Assembly: GCA_947505055.1 (NCBI GenBank)
Contig: CANNLO010000126.1
Span: 1 to 11,928 of the forward strand
Reading direction: 5' to 3'
From: Methylococcaceae bacterium
GTDB taxonomy: Bacteria > Pseudomonadota > Gammaproteobacteria > Methylococcales > Methylomonadaceae
DNA: 11,928 bases
This document shows positions 1-10,277 of the stretch, piece after piece. Position 1 is the first letter of the stretch; every line of letters begins with the position of its first letter. The notes beneath the pieces are model-generated. The model saw only the letters and a list, made by a program, of their open reading frames with translations, was not told where the DNA came from and ran no database searches. Both the position numbers and the translations under genes were made by a program.

Positions 1-3000
1 AAATCTATTCTTTCTAGCCTCATGATAAGCCAAACCTGTTCCCGCTGGAATTAATCTTCCAACAATAACGTTTTCTTTTAACCCCTGCAAACTGTCACTC
101 AACCCTCGTACAGCTGCATCTGTTAACACTCGTGTTGTTTCCTGAAATGAAGCGGCAGAAATAAATGACTCAGTAGCTAGCGAGGCTTTTGTAATACCTA
201 ACAATACAGAATTATAACTAGCTGGAATCTTCCCCTCAGCCTCCATCTTGTCATTTTCCTCTCTCATTGCGGCACGCTCAACCTGATCCCCCTTCAAGAA
301 TCCAGTATCACCGGAGGCCGTAATCTCAACCTTTCTTAGCATTTGCCGAATTATTGCTTCAATGTGTTTGTCGTTGATTTTTACACCCTGCAGACGATAA
401 ACATCTTGTATTTCCTTAACCAGATAGTTAGCTAACTCCTCAATCCCTCTTAATCTGAGAATATCGTGAGGCGTTAACTCACCTTCAGCTATCGTCTCGC
501 CTTTTTCTACATATTCACCTTCAAAAACAGTAATATGCCGCCATTTCGGTATTAACGTTTCAATCTGCTCACCTGCGGGATCCGTAATAACAACCCGCTG
601 CTTACCTTTAGTTTCTTTACCAAAAGCGATCGTTCCACTTGTTTCCGCAAGTATTGCAGGATCTTTTGTTTTTCGCGCCTCAAATAAATCGGCTACACGC
701 GGCAAACCTCCGGTAATATCTCTGGTTTTACTTGACTCTTGAGGTATTCTCGCCAGAACATCACCCACCTTTACTTCCCCACCGTCCTTGATTCCAGCAA
801 TAGCTCCTGCCGGTAAGAAATATTGTGCAGGAATTTCTGTTCCAGGCAAATAAATTGCCCCACCCTCATCATCAAAAAGCCTTACCATTGGTCGCAATTC
901 CTTACCAGCACTTCCTCGCTGCTTTGGATCTGTGACGACCAACGAACTCAAACCAGTAACTTCATCCGATTGTTTTTGCACAGTAACGCCATCGACAAAA
1001 TCAATTAACTCAACAATACCGTCAACCTCAGTTATAACCGGATGCGTATGAGGATCCCAGTTAACAATGATATCACCAGCATTGATACGCGAACCTTCCT
1101 GCACGGAAAGTATAGCTCCGTAAGGAATTTTATAGCGTTCTTTTTCACGCCCATAGTCATCAACAACGCCTACCTCACCCGATCTTGAAACAGCAACCAG
1201 ATTACCTTCGCGATTAATTACAGACTTTAAATTATTAAGCCTAACAGTACCCGCCGACTTAACTTGAACATTACTGACTGCGGCAGATCTGGATGCTGCA
1301 CCTCCAATATGAAAGGTACGCATAGTCAACTGTGTACCTGGTTCACCAATTGATTGCGCAGCGATAACACCTACCGCCTCACCAATATTTACCAGATGAC
1401 CACGGCCTAAATCTCGACCATAACAAGCAGCACAAACCCCATGCCTATTTTCACAAGTAATAATTGATCGAACCAAGACTTGATCAATACTATGCGTTTC
1501 AAGAATGGACACCCAATGCTCATCAAGTAAAGTCCCACCAGGAGCCACTACAATTTCTCCCGAAGGATCCATTATATCGTTGACAGCAACCCGGCCTAAT
1601 ACACGATCAGACAAGGGCTCAACAACATCACCACCTTCAATAATCGGAGTCATAATCAGCCCATTGGACGTACCACAATCATCCCCATTAATAACAAGAT
1701 CCTGTGCAACATCTACCAATCTTCGAGTTAAATACCCGGAGTTAGCTGTCTTCAGCGCCGTATCAGCCAAACCTTTACGTGCACCATGCGTAGAGATAAA
1801 GTATTGCAATACATCCAGACCCTCCCTAAAGTTCGCAGTTATGGGTGTTTCAATAATCGAACCATCTGGCTTAGCCATTAATCCACGCATACCGGCCAAT
1901 TGACGAATCTGCGCAGCAGAACCCCGAGCCCCAGATTCGGCCATCATAAAAATTGAATTGAATGATTTCTGCTTGACCGTATTACCGCTTGCATCGACAA
2001 CAGACTCCTCACCAAGCCCATCCATCATTACCTTGGCTATCTGATCGTTAGCATGAGACCAAATATCAACAACTTTATTGTATCGCTCTCCATCAGTCAC
2101 CAAACCTGAAGCATATTGACTCTGAATTTCATTAACTTCCGCATCGGAAGCTTTAATAATATCCACTTTCTTTGGAGGGATCACCATATCTTCGATACCG
2201 AACGAAACACCCGAAATCGTTGCGTATCTAAAACCAAGATACATAATCTGATCAGCAAGTATGACGGTATCTTTATTGCCCAGATAGCGATAGCTGTAAT
2301 TAATAAGCCGAGATATGTTCTTTTTAGTCATATCGCAGTTAACCAACTCGTAAGGCATACGATCAGGAACAACTTCCCAAATTAATGCCCGTCCCACGGT
2401 AGTTTCTACGCGATGCGTCTTATCTTCTAATTCACCCTGCTCATTCATCACTTTTTCGGTGATTCGCAACTGAATTTTAGACTGTAACTCGACTGTCTTA
2501 ACTAACAATGCCTTATGAATCTCAGCGACGCTGACAAAAATACTGCCATCACCCCTTGCATTAACTTTTTCACGACTGATATAGTAAAGCCCTAACACCA
2601 CGTCTTGAGACGGGTTAATAACCGGTTCACCGTTTGCAGGAGACAGGATGTTATTTGTCGCCATCATCAATGTTCTGGCTTCTATTTGGGCCTCAATCGA
2701 TAACGGAATATGCACGGCCATCTGATCGCCATCAAAGTCGGCGTTAAATGCACTACAAACCAGTGGATGCAACTGTATGGCCTTGCCTTCAATCAAGGTA
2801 GGCTCAAAAGCCTGAATACCCAACCTATGAAGTGTAGGCGCACGATTTAACAAAATCGGATGTTCGCGAATTACCTCTTCAAGTATATCCCAGACCTCAG
2901 CCCCCTCCCGCTCAACCATTTTCTTTGCAGCTTTAATGGTAGTGGCTAGCCCCCGAAATTGTAGCTTGCTAAATATAAACGGCTTGAATAGCTCTAATGC

Positions 3001-4116
3001 CATTTTTTTAGGAAGTCCGCACTGATGCAACCTCAATGTCGGACCAACCACAATGACCGACCTTCCCGAGTAATCGACCCGCTTGCCTAACAAATTTTGT
3101 CTAAACCGACCTTGCTTACCTTTAATCATATCCGCTAATGACTTAAGCGGCCTTCTGTTTGTACCTGTAATTGCCCTACCACGACGACCGTTATCCAGCA
3201 GCGCATCAACAGACTCCTGCAACATCCGCTTTTCATTACGAACGATAATATCCGGTGCATTCAAGTCCAACAAACGGTTCAGACGATTGTTTCTGTTAAT
3301 AACACGACGATAAAGATCATTTAAATCAGAGGTAGCAAATCGACCACCATCCAATGGAACTAATGGACGCAACTCAGGCGGCAATACCGGCAGCACTTTT
3401 AGAATCATCCATTCTGGACGATTCTTCGAACTCAGTAACGCATCCATGACTTTTAGGCGTTTTGAGTACTTCTTGATCTTAGTTTCCGAATTGGTAGAGT
3501 TTATATCCTCACGCAGAATCTCAACCTGCTCTTTTAGATCAATCGACTTTAGCAAGTCATAGATAGCTTCCGCGCCCATTTTCGCAACAAAATCATCACC
3601 ATGCAATTCAACCGCATCCAAATAATCATCATCGGTAAGCAACTGACCTTTATCCAAAGGAGTCATGCCAGGATCTAAAACGACGAATGATTCGAAATAT
3701 AAGACGCGCTCAATTTCGCGCAGCGTCATATCTAATAACAACGCTATCCTGGAAGGCAATGATTTTAAAAACCAAATATGTGCAACAGGACTGGCTAAAT
3801 CAATATGCCCCATCCTTTCGCGACGCACCTTGGATAAGGTAACCTCAACGCCACATTTTTCGCAAATAACACCACGATGCTTTAGTCTTTTATATTTACC
3901 GCAAAGACACTCATAATCGCTAACCGGGCCAAAAATCTTAGCGCAAAATAAACCATCACGTTCAGGCTTAAAAGTACGGTAATTTATAGTTTCCGGCTTC
4001 TTTACTTCACCGTATGACCAGGAACGGATCATATCAGGCGAGGCCAAACCAATGCTAATTCCATCAAAATCATCAGCACGACCTTGACGCTTTAAGAAAT
4101 TCATTAAATCTTTCAA
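1..4116 (-). CDS. rpoC: DNA-directed RNA polymerase subunit beta' (3' end cut by window edge)
   Basis: Largest subunit of the core RNA polymerase; it forms one side of the cleft and carries the catalytic magnesium site. The frame is open for 1372 codons without a stop. Visible landmarks fall at E. coli positions: first zinc site C70, C72, C85, C88; catalytic loop NADFDGDQ with D460, D462, D464 (2722-2745); second zinc site C814, C888, C895, C898; trigger loop with M932, R933, H936. The spacing after residue 932 leaves room for the large trigger-loop insertion (SI3) of proteobacteria. The last visible segment contains GRLIPAGTG at residue 1353, so about 30-35 C-terminal residues lie outside. 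I chose the TTG start at 4116 because it aligns with the E. coli first methionine (then KDLMNFLK) and has AGAGGA eight bases upstream. An in-frame ATG at 4164 has no ribosome site, and the ATG at codon 5 is too far from it. It follows rpoB by 117 nt and is surely cotranscribed. Confidence 0.98.
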   Translation of the reverse strand, partial: MKDLMNFLKRQGRADDFDGISIGLASPDMIRSWSYGEVKKPETINYRTFKPERDGLFCAKIFGPVSDYECLCGKYKRLKHRGVICEKCGVEVTLSKVRRERMGHIDLASPVAHIWFLKSLPSRIALLLDMTLREIERVLYFESFVVLDPGMTPLDKGQLLTDDDYLDAVELHGDDFVAKMGAEAIYDLLKSIDLKEQVEILREDINSTNSETKIKKYSKRLKVMDALLSSKNRPEWMILKVLPVLPPELRPLVPLDGGRFATSDLNDLYRRVINRNNRLNRLLDLNAPDIIVRNEKRMLQESVDALLDNGRRGRAITGTNRRPLKSLADMIKGKQGRFRQNLLGKRVDYSGRSVIVVGPTLRLHQCGLPKKMALELFKPFIFSKLQFRGLATTIKAAKKMVEREGAEVWDILEEVIREHPILLNRAPTLHRLGIQAFEPTLIEGKAIQLHPLVCSAFNADFDGDQMAVHIPLSIEAQIEARTLMMATNNILSPANGEPVINPSQDVVLGLYYISREKVNARGDGSIFVSVAEIHKALLVKTVELQSKIQLRITEKVMNEQGELEDKTHRVETTVGRALIWEVVPDRMPYELVNCDMTKKNISRLINYSYRYLGNKDTVILADQIMYLGFRYATISGVSFGIEDMVIPPKKVDIIKASDAEVNEIQSQYASGLVTDGERYNKVVDIWSHANDQIAKVMMDGLGEESVVDASGNTVKQKSFNSIFMMAESGARGSAAQIRQLAGMRGLMAKPDGSIIETPITANFREGLDVLQYFISTHGARKGLADTALKTANSGYLTRRLVDVAQDLVINGDDCGTSNGLIMTPIIEGGDVVEPLSDRVLGRVAVNDIMDPSGEIVVAPGGTLLDEHWVSILETHSIDQVLVRSIITCENRHGVCAACYGRDLGRGHLVNIGEAVGVIAAQSIGEPGTQLTMRTFHIGGAASRSAAVSNVQVKSAGTVRLNNLKSVINREGNLVAVSRSGEVGVVDDYGREKERYKIPYGAILSVQEGSRINAGDIIVNWDPHTHPVITEVDGIVELIDFVDGVTVQKQSDEVTGLSSLVVTDPKQRGSAGKELRPMVRLFDDEGGAIYLPGTEIPAQYFLPAGAIAGIKDGGEVKVGDVLARIPQESSKTRDITGGLPRVADLFEARKTKDPAILAETSGTIAFGKETKGKQRVVITDPAGEQIETLIPKWRHITVFEGEYVEKGETIAEGELTPHDILRLRGIEELANYLVKEIQDVYRLQGVKINDKHIEAIIRQMLRKVEITASGDTGFLKGDQVERAAMREENDKMEAEGKIPASYNSVLLGITKASLATESFISAASFQETTRVLTDAAVRGLSDSLQGLKENVIVGRLIPAGTGLAYHEARKNRF

Positions 4117-4123
4117 GAGCTTA

Positions 4124-4129
4124 TCCTCT
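4124..4129 (-). promoter_or_regulatory. Ribosome binding site that fixes the TTG start of rpoC
   Basis: AGAGGA on the minus strand, with its GAGG core eight bases from the TTG at 4116. No comparable purine run precedes the ATG at 4164 or sits at a usable distance from the ATG at 4104, so this site decides the start. Confidence 0.75.
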
Positions 4130-4143
4130 TTAAATGCTTTCTG

Positions 4144-4168
4144 GTCTATGCCAGAACAGGCCATAGAC
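4144..4168 (-). other. Hairpin in the rpoB-rpoC gap, upstream of the rpoC ribosome site
   Basis: On the transcript GTCTAT, a bulged G, then GCC pair with GGC then ATAGAC across a 6-base loop: nine base pairs with one bulge. No T-run follows, so it is not an intrinsic terminator. It ends 15 bases before the rpoC Shine-Dalgarno sequence and could affect rpoC translation or mRNA processing; this is inference. An upstream copy of one arm at 4197-4204 could compete for pairing. Confidence 0.55.
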
Positions 4169-4233
4169 TGGGCTAAACGGTATTTACGTTACCCCATCTA
4201 TGGCATTGCTTTATCGGGTCCCCGATCTACGTA

Positions 4234-7200
4234 CTAATCCCGCTGCAATTCAATATTGACTGCCAATGAGCGAATTTCTTTAATTAAAACATTAAAAGAT
4301 TCGGGCATACCGGCTTCCATTTTATGATCCCCGTCGACTATATTTTTATACATACGCGTTCTTCCGGTCACGTCATCAGATTTGACTGTCAACATTTCCT
4401 GCAAGGTATAAGCCGCTCCATAAGCCTCGAGCGCCCAGACTTCCATTTCCCCAAAACGCTGACCACCAAATTGCGCTTTACCGCCTAATGGCTGCTGTGT
4501 AACCAGACTATAAGGTCCGGTAGACCGAGCATGCATCTTGTCATCGACCAAATGGTTCAACTTCAGCATATACATATAACCAACCGTTACTTCTCGTTCA
4601 AATGGTTCCCCGGTCAAGCCATCATAAAGCGTAACCTGACCATGCTCAGGTAAATCAGCCAACTTTAACATGGTGCGTATTTCGTCTTCGCTTGCACCGT
4701 CAAATACAGGAGTGGCCATTGGCACACCACTAACAAGGTTAGATGCCATTTCAAGAATTTCTTGATCGGAAAATGAATCTAAATCTTCTTTACGACCACT
4801 GCTATTATAAATTTTATCCAGATAATCACGGATTGCTGTTACCTTAGCTTTTTCCTGATCATACTGTGCCTCGAGCATTTTACCAATCTTGATCCCCAGG
4901 CCCTTTGCCGCCCAACCCAAATGTGTTTCTAGAACCTGTCCTACGTTCATCCGCGAGGGCACACCCAATGGATTCAAGACAATATCAATCGGATTTCCAT
5001 CAGCCGTATACGGCATGTCTTCAATTGGCCTGATCATGGAAATAACACCTTTATTTCCATGACGACCAGCCATCTTGTCTCCAGGCTGTATGCGTTTTTT
5101 AATCGCCAGATAAACCTTAACCATTTTCAGTACGCCTGGCGCCAAATCATCACCCATGGTGATTTTTTTACGCTTGACTTCAAATTTCTCATCAAAGTCT
5201 TTTCTTTGCTGCTCTACCTGAGCAACTACCGTTTCTAGCTGAAGATTAATTTCTTCATCTTTCATGCGGATTTTCAGCCACTCTGAATGTTTTAGGCCAT
5301 TGAGATAAACTTCCGTTATTTCCGTACCCGCTTTCAATTGAACAGGTCCGGACTGGGCAATTTTCCCAATCAATAGCCTGGCAACGCGTGCAAAAATATC
5401 TTCCTCAAGAATTTTCAGCTGATCATCAAGGTCTTTTCTATAACGTTTAATTTCCTCCTGTTCAATATCTAAAGCCCGGGCATCTTTCTTTACCCCATCA
5501 CGCGTAAAGACCTGAACATCGATAACCGTACCTTCAATGCTACCTGGCACTCTTAATGAAGTATCTTTAACATCGGCCGCTTTTTCACCGAATATTGCAC
5601 GCAATAGCTTTTCTTCAGGCGTTAGCTGTGTTTCACCTTTTGGCGTCACCTTGCCAACTAGAATATCACCGCCTTTAACTTCGGCACCGACATAAACAAT
5701 TCCAGATTCATCGAGCTTGGACAATGCTTCTTCACTTACATTGGGAATATCCGCTGTAATTTCTTCCGGACTATGTTTGGTATCACGCGCCACACAAGTC
5801 TTTTCTTCGATATGAATCGTCGTGAAACGGTCTTCCTTAACGACTCGCTCCGAAACCAGTATCGAATCCTCAAAGTTGTAGCCATTCCAAGGCATGAACG
5901 CAACTAGCATATTCTGGCCCAAAGCCAACTCGCCGATATCCGTAGACGGACCGTCTGCCATAATGTCGCCGGCATTAACGATATCGCCCGGCTTAACTAA
6001 TGGTTTCTGATTGATACAGGTATTCTGATTTGATCGCGTATATTTGATCAGGTTGTAAATATCGACACCCGGGGTACCTGTTTCGGTCTCCGTATCATTT
6101 ACACGCACCACGATTCTAGCAGCATCAACCGCTTCAATCTTACCGCCACGAGCTGCGACTACTGTTACACCCGAGTCCTTGGCAACGGTTCGTTCCATAC
6201 CTGTGCCAACCAATGGCTTTTCAGCTCTTAGCGTTGGAACAGCCTGACGCTGCATGTTTGAGCCCATCAATGCACGGTTAGCATCATCATGCTCCAAGAA
6301 TGGGATAATGGACGCCGCTACCGATACAATCTGTTTTGAAGACACATCCATATACTGAACTGTGTCTGACATAGCCAAGGTAAATTCATCTTTATGTCGA
6401 CACGACACCAATCCATCAACCAGCTTGCCTTCTGCATCCACGGCCACACTAGCCTGAGCAATAACAAATTCGCCTTCTTCAATAGCAGACAAATAATCGA
6501 CATGGTCAGTTACTTTACCTTCTACAACTTTTCTATAAGGCGTTTCAAGGAAACCATAATTATTGGTGCGAGCATAAACCGATAATGAATTAATCAAACC
6601 AATATTCGGACCTTCAGGTGTCTCAATAGGACACACTCGACCATAATGCGTGGCATGTACGTCGCGAACCTCAAATCCAGCACGCTCCCTTGCCAATCCG
6701 CCTGGTCCCAAGGCCGATACACGGCGCTTATGAGTCACCTGAGATAATGGATTATTTTGATCCATAAACTGCGACAACTGACTGGAGCCAAAAAACTCTT
6801 TTACCGCTGCAGAAACCGGTTTCGCATTAATGATTTCCTGCGGCATCAAACCTTCGGAATCCGCCAACGTTAAACGCTCTTTTACCGCTCTTTCAACGCG
6901 AACCAAGCCCACACGGAACTGGTTTTCAATCATTTCACCAACAGAACGTACTCGACGATTTCCTAAATGATCGATATCATCAACATTTCCGTTACCGTTA
7001 CGAATATCGATTAATTCCTTAAGAACATCAATAATATCATCTTTAGTTAAAGTACCTGATCCTGTCGTTTCAAGACGACCCAAACGTCGATTAAATTTCA
7101 TCCGGCCTACAGTAGACAAATCATAGCGCTCGTCAGTAAAGAACAGATTTTGAAATAGGTTCTCTGCTGAATCCTTAGTGGGCGGCTCGCCAGGTCTCAT

Positions 7201-8328
7201 CATCCGGTATATTTCGACTAACGCTTCAAGACTATTAGATGTAGTATCCAACCTCATCGCGTTCGACATGTAAGGACCTTTATCCAAATCATTAACAAAC
7301 AATGTATTAAGGTCAGTAATGCCACTTTCAATGCATCTATCGATTATTGCTACAGTGATTTCATCATTTACATTGGCAACCAGCTCACCTGTTGAACGGT
7401 CAATCAAGTTATGGCCCAATATCTTGCCAACAAGATACTCTTTAGGAACCTCAACTTCGGTTAGACCCGACTTGTTCATTTCTCGGATATGCTTAGCCGT
7501 AATCCGTCGCCCTTCTTCAACTAATACCTGTCCCTTTGCATCCTTAACATCAAACGCCGCAATTTCACCTCGCATACGCTCAGGGACGATATGGAATATA
7601 CATTTCTGACTATCAATGGTAAATTTATTCATATCGAAGAAAATTTTAATCATTTCTTCGTTATCATACCCTAAGCCTCTTAGCAGAATTGTCGCGGGTA
7701 TTTTTCTACGTCGATCAATCCGAACAAATAGGCAATCTTTATGATCAAATTCGAAATCCAGCCAGGATCCCCGATAAGGAATTACTCGCGCATTAAATAA
7801 CAGCTTTCCAGACGAATGAGTTTTACCCTTGTCATGATCAAAGAAAACACCGGGTGAACGATGTAATTGAGAGACAATAACCCGCTCTGTTCCATTAATT
7901 ACAAAGGTTCCATTGTCGGTCATCAACGGCAACTCACCCATGTAAACTTCTTGCTCACGAATGTCCTTAACTACTTTAGCATTGGCCGAGGCTTCTTTAT
8001 CATAGATAACCAGTCGTACCAATACTCTTAAGGGTGCCGCGTAGGTCGCGCCTCTTTGTTGACACTCTCTTACATCAAAAACAGGCTCACCCAATCTGTA
8101 TTTTACATACTCCAGCACCGCATATCCGGAATGGCTTTCAATCGGAAAAACACTGGAGAATGCAGCATGCAGACCACTATCAGCACGTTTTTCAGCCGTA
8201 ACTCCAGATTGTAAAAAGCCCGCATATGAATTAATTTGCGTTGCCAGAAGATAGGGAACCTCAAGTACCTCAGTACCTTTCCCAAAGTTATTTCGAATAC
8301 GCTTTTTTTCAGTAAAAGAGTAGGACAT
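4234..8328 (-). CDS. rpoB: DNA-directed RNA polymerase subunit beta
   Basis: Second-largest core polymerase subunit, forming the other side of the cleft, the rifampicin pocket and part of the active centre; it works in the cytoplasm with RpoC, RpoA, RpoZ and sigma. It has 1364 residues (E. coli 1342, Pseudomonas about 1357). The start at 8328 gives [12 protein letters not shown], matching the family N-terminus, with GGAAG close upstream. An open extension to 8412 is rejected because it crosses the attenuator hairpin. The rifampicin cluster spans residues 514-540 with D523, H533 and S538 (E. coli D516, H526, S531), i.e. the sensitive-type residues. Active-centre lysines K1085 and K1093 lie in [12 protein letters not shown]. 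Most of the extra length against E. coli is near residues 990-1020, resembling the Pseudomonas version. The protein ends normally at VNIELQRD with a TAG stop. Confidence 0.99.
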   Translation of the reverse strand: MSYSFTEKKRIRNNFGKGTEVLEVPYLLATQINSYAGFLQSGVTAEKRADSGLHAAFSSVFPIESHSGYAVLEYVKYRLGEPVFDVRECQQRGATYAAPLRVLVRLVIYDKEASANAKVVKDIREQEVYMGELPLMTDNGTFVINGTERVIVSQLHRSPGVFFDHDKGKTHSSGKLLFNARVIPYRGSWLDFEFDHKDCLFVRIDRRRKIPATILLRGLGYDNEEMIKIFFDMNKFTIDSQKCIFHIVPERMRGEIAAFDVKDAKGQVLVEEGRRITAKHIREMNKSGLTEVEVPKEYLVGKILGHNLIDRSTGELVANVNDEITVAIIDRCIESGITDLNTLFVNDLDKGPYMSNAMRLDTTSNSLEALVEIYRMMRPGEPPTKDSAENLFQNLFFTDERYDLSTVGRMKFNRRLGRLETTGSGTLTKDDIIDVLKELIDIRNGNGNVDDIDHLGNRRVRSVGEMIENQFRVGLVRVERAVKERLTLADSEGLMPQEIINAKPVSAAVKEFFGSSQLSQFMDQNNPLSQVTHKRRVSALGPGGLARERAGFEVRDVHATHYGRVCPIETPEGPNIGLINSLSVYARTNNYGFLETPYRKVVEGKVTDHVDYLSAIEEGEFVIAQASVAVDAEGKLVDGLVSCRHKDEFTLAMSDTVQYMDVSSKQIVSVAASIIPFLEHDDANRALMGSNMQRQAVPTLRAEKPLVGTGMERTVAKDSGVTVVAARGGKIEAVDAARIVVRVNDTETETGTPGVDIYNLIKYTRSNQNTCINQKPLVKPGDIVNAGDIMADGPSTDIGELALGQNMLVAFMPWNGYNFEDSILVSERVVKEDRFTTIHIEEKTCVARDTKHSPEEITADIPNVSEEALSKLDESGIVYVGAEVKGGDILVGKVTPKGETQLTPEEKLLRAIFGEKAADVKDTSLRVPGSIEGTVIDVQVFTRDGVKKDARALDIEQEEIKRYRKDLDDQLKILEEDIFARVARLLIGKIAQSGPVQLKAGTEITEVYLNGLKHSEWLKIRMKDEEINLQLETVVAQVEQQRKDFDEKFEVKRKKITMGDDLAPGVLKMVKVYLAIKKRIQPGDKMAGRHGNKGVISMIRPIEDMPYTADGNPIDIVLNPLGVPSRMNVGQVLETHLGWAAKGLGIKIGKMLEAQYDQEKAKVTAIRDYLDKIYNSSGRKEDLDSFSDQEILEMASNLVSGVPMATPVFDGASEDEIRTMLKLADLPEHGQVTLYDGLTGEPFEREVTVGYMYMLKLNHLVDDKMHARSTGPYSLVTQQPLGGKAQFGGQRFGEMEVWALEAYGAAYTLQEMLTVKSDDVTGRTRMYKNIVDGDHKMEAGMPESFNVLIKEIRSLAVNIELQRD

Positions 8329-8387
8329 ATCGCTTCCAAACCTTTTCGTCATAGATAATTTTCTACCGTGCAATTGTTGCAAACAGT

Positions 8388-8417
8388 AAAAGGCCGGTGA
8401 CAAGGTTGCCACCAGCC
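8388..8417 (-). terminator. Attenuator-like partial terminator between rplL and rpoB
   Basis: On the transcript GGCTGGTGGC pairs with GTCACCGGCC (ten pairs, two of them G-U) around a 6-base AACCTT loop, followed by TTTT and then ACTGTTT. The short, interrupted T-run suggests partial rather than full termination. In E. coli the rplL-rpoB gap is known to hold a partial terminator that lowers polymerase subunit output relative to ribosomal proteins. The same role here is inferred from position and shape. Confidence 0.65.
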
Positions 8418-8466
8418 ATACTTAGCAGGAACGTTTATTTCAACGTCTCTGCGATGGGGTTCATTC

Positions 8467-8835
8467 TTATTTTATTTCGACAGTAGCGCCAGCATCAACA
8501 AGTTGCTTTTTAACATCTTCAGCTTCGGCTTTTGAGACTGCTTCTTTGACAGTAGTAGGAACGCCTTCAACGGCATCTTTTGCCTCTTTCAAGCCTAAGC
8601 CAGTTAAACTGCGTACGGCTTTAATAACTGATACTTTGTTTTCTCCGAACGATGTCATAATAACATCAAATTCAGTTTGCTCTTCAACAGCAGCCGCAGC
8701 CGCAGCTGGCGCAGCAGATGTAGCAGCCGCAGCTGAAACACCAAATTTTTCTTCCATCGCAGAAATCAAATCAACGATTTCCATAACAGTCATGTTTGAG
8801 ACCGCTTCCATGATATCTTCGTGAGATATTGCCAT
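8467..8835 (-). CDS. rplL: 50S ribosomal protein L7/L12
   Basis: Multi-copy stalk protein of the large ribosomal subunit; dimers bind L10 and recruit translational GTPases (EF-Tu, EF-G, IF2). It has 122 residues (E. coli 121). Order: N-terminal dimerisation helices (about 1-33, containing [16 protein letters not shown]), an alanine-rich flexible hinge (about 35-50), and a globular C-terminal domain (about 54-122) with the factor-binding [16 protein letters not shown] stretch. The start at 8835 (MAISHED) is set by GAGG at 8844-8847, eight bases upstream. An open extension to 8898 has no family similarity. It lies 72 nt after rplJ, whose product anchors it to the ribosome. Confidence 0.98.
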   Translation of the reverse strand: MAISHEDIMEAVSNMTVMEIVDLISAMEEKFGVSAAAATSAAPAAAAAAVEEQTEFDVIMTSFGENKVSVIKAVRSLTGLGLKEAKDAVEGVPTTVKEAVSKAEAEDVKKQLVDAGATVEIK

Positions 8836-8883
8836 TGTAAATTCCTCTAGAATAATAAGTTTTAAATTGCTTGTGGTAATAGA

Positions 8884-8902
8884 AACATTGCGTTGCAACG
8901 TT
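8884..8902 (-). other. Small hairpin between rplJ and rplL
   Basis: On the transcript AACGTTGC pairs with GCAATGTT (one G-U) around a 3-base AAC loop. It sits 6 bases after the rplJ stop and upstream of the rplL ribosome site, with no T-run after it. It may help separate translation of rplJ and rplL, which are needed at about 1:4, but that is inference and the stem could be chance. Confidence 0.35.
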
Positions 8903-8907
8903 CTGTA

Positions 8908-9402
8908 CTATGCCGCTTCTTTTTGATCTCTGATAGCAGCCAAAGTACGTACAAATTTTGCGGTAGGCGCTTTCATAACTGACATCAGCATGGCGATACC
9001 TTGATCGCGTGTAGGCAGACTGGCTAAACGAGCGAGCTCGGAACCATCGAATGACTGCCCACCAATAGCAACCATCTTGGTGATTAACTTGTCGTGAGTC
9101 TTTGCAAAATCGTTGATCAATCTCGCCGCTGAACCGGGATCTTCCATAGAAAATGCCATCAATAACGGACCAACCAGTCCACTTTGCATGCATTCAAATT
9201 CAGTACCAGCTACCGCTCTTTTCGCTAGCGTATTTTTCACCACTCGCAGATATACGCCTGTCTCTCTCGCAATTTTACGCAGTTCGGTTAATTCCGTAAC
9301 TGTCAATCCACGATATTCTGCAGCAATTGCAGAGTGAGCTTTAGCAGCATATACAGCGACTTCTTCTACGACAGCTTTTTTGCTATCTAAATTTAGTGCC
9401 AC
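8908..9402 (-). CDS. rplJ: 50S ribosomal protein L10
   Basis: Base of the L7/L12 stalk: the N-terminal domain binds 23S rRNA next to L11, and the C-terminal helix carries L7/L12 dimers. It has 164 residues (E. coli 165), opening MALNLDSKKAVVEEV and closing with LAAIRDQKEAA. The RNA-binding part includes the AEYRGLTVTELTELRK and GVYLRVVKNTLAKRA stretches (about 28-64). The start is GTG at 9402, with GGAGG at 9409-9413 six bases upstream; alignment to the family excludes other starts. The stop is TAG. The L10-L7/L12 complex usually represses its own mRNA through the leader just upstream, which is recognisable here. Cotranscribed with rplL. Confidence 0.98.
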   Translation of the reverse strand: MALNLDSKKAVVEEVAVYAAKAHSAIAAEYRGLTVTELTELRKIARETGVYLRVVKNTLAKRAVAGTEFECMQSGLVGPLLMAFSMEDPGSAARLINDFAKTHDKLITKMVAIGGQSFDGSELARLASLPTRDQGIAMLMSVMKAPTAKFVRTLAAIRDQKEAA

Positions 9403-9408
9403 AGCTTA

Positions 9409-9540
9409 CCTCCGGTGTATTCCCAGAATTAATAAAAAGCATTCATTATGAACACCTGTTACGGTCCCTTTCCCCAGCTTTTGGTTCCAGCTCCCATCTA
9501 CGCAGGAAGAATTAAGTTTTACAACACCTGCGGTCTTCGA
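9409..9540 (-). ncRNA. Ribosomal protein L10 leader (autoregulatory mRNA element)
   Basis: The transcript upstream of rplJ holds the familiar pattern of this element: GACCGCAGGTG near 9525-9535, then the complementary CCTGCG (9501-9506), then GTAGATGGGAGC (9489-9500). The six-base stem (9527-9532 with 9501-9506) and the following GUAGAUGG strand match the conserved core that binds the L10-L7/L12 complex in E. coli. The element ends at the rplJ Shine-Dalgarno sequence. Exact borders and downstream helices are my estimate. A second detail is an ACACC abutting the ribosome site that could pair with either of two upstream GGTGT copies. Confidence 0.8.
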
Positions 9541-9541
9541 C

Positions 9542-9564
9542 GGTTGCCGAACGGGTCGGCAACC
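9542..9564 (-). other. Strong hairpin in the rplA-rplJ gap
   Basis: On the transcript GGTTGCCGA pairs perfectly with TCGGCAACC (nine base pairs) around a 5-base CCCGT loop. It starts 18 bases after the rplA stop and lies just before the L10 leader core. No T-run follows, so I do not call it a terminator. It may be the first helix of the leader or an mRNA-processing or stabilising structure. Confidence 0.6.
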
Positions 9565-9581
9565 CAAAGTCTTTTAAAACA

Positions 9582-10277
9582 TTAAAGCGAAATACTGCTT
9601 TGATCCAGACACAAACCCGGACCCATAGTCGAAGATAAGGTAATCTTCTTAATATATATGCCTTTAGCAGCTGTCGGCTTTAACTTTCTTAAGTCGGCAA
9701 GCAACGCTTCCAAGTTACCCTGAATAGCTGCAGCATCAAATGTAACCTTACCCAAGGTACAGTGAATAATCCCAGACTTATCAGTTCGATAACGTACTTG
9801 CCCAGATTTTGCATTCCTTACGGCTGTCGCAACATCAGCTGTCACAGTTCCAACTTTAGGATTAGGCATTAAGCCTCTTGGGCCTAAAATCTGACCTAAC
9901 TGACCGACAACTCGCATCGCATCAGGAGAGGCGATAACTACATCAAAATTCATTTCGCCTTTTTTTACCAGCTCGCCCAGATCATCCATACCTACGATAT
10001 CAGCGCCAGCTTCTCTTGCTGCGTCAGCATTTGGACCCTGAGTAAAAACAGCAACCCTGACTGTTTTTCCCGTGCCGTTTGGCAAAACCGTTGCGCCACG
10101 GACATTTTGGTCCGACTTTCTTGGATCTACACCCATATTAACGCTAACATCAATAGCTTCATTGAACTTTGCTGTTCCAAGTTCTTTCAATAACTGCACC
10201 GCTTCAGCAATAGAATATTGCTTACTTTTATCAACCTTCCCTTTGATAATTTTCGCTTTTTTTGACAACTTAGCCAT
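9582..10277 (-). CDS. rplA: 50S ribosomal protein L1
   Basis: L1 forms the mobile stalk at the tRNA exit side of the large subunit and binds 23S rRNA helices 76-78; in E. coli it also represses its own rplKA mRNA. It has 231 residues (E. coli 234). Family motifs are [20 protein letters not shown] (about 51-70) and the long conserved stretch around [19 protein letters not shown] (about 123-141). The C-terminus [14 protein letters not shown] is normal. The ATG start overlaps the rplK stop as TAATG, with GGAGGG (10284-10289) six bases upstream inside rplK, so translation is probably coupled to rplK. The stop is TAA, followed after 18 bases by the hairpin leading to rplJ. Confidence 0.98.
   Translation of the reverse strand: MAKLSKKAKIIKGKVDKSKQYSIAEAVQLLKELGTAKFNEAIDVSVNMGVDPRKSDQNVRGATVLPNGTGKTVRVAVFTQGPNADAAREAGADIVGMDDLGELVKKGEMNFDVVIASPDAMRVVGQLGQILGPRGLMPNPKVGTVTADVATAVRNAKSGQVRYRTDKSGIIHCTLGKVTFDAAAIQGNLEALLADLRKLKPTAAKGIYIKKITLSSTMGPGLCLDQSSISL

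Noticed and set aside
1505..1903. 132-codon plus-strand open frame opposite rpoC, and smaller ones at 823-1008, 2116-2385, 3083-3313 and 3665-3916
   Set aside because: They lie antisense to conserved rpoC codons, have composition typical of reversed coding sequence, show no family similarity I recognise and no ribosome site.
4117..4164. ATG-started 16-codon extension of RpoC
   Set aside because: It has no ribosome site, lies within the hairpin, and is absent from the aligned family N-terminus.
6708..6788. Possible rifampicin-resistance substitutions in RpoB
   Set aside because: Residues equivalent to E. coli D516, H526 and S531 are unchanged (D523, H533, S538).
8329..8412. 28-codon N-terminal extension of RpoB
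   Set aside because: It has no family counterpart, overlaps the attenuator stem, and the [10 protein letters not shown] start has a nearby GGAAG.
8836..8898. 21-codon extension of L7/L12
   Set aside because: No similarity to the family; it crosses the GAGG that serves the true start.
8771..9193. 140-codon minus-strand frame overlapping rplJ and rplL in another frame
   Set aside because: It covers parts of two certain genes out of frame, and its residues look like a frame-shifted shadow.
9582..9620. Possible rplJ promoter at the end of rplA (TTTAAT-like -10)
   Set aside because: The -35 at proper spacing (TCTGGA) matches poorly, so there is not enough to call it.
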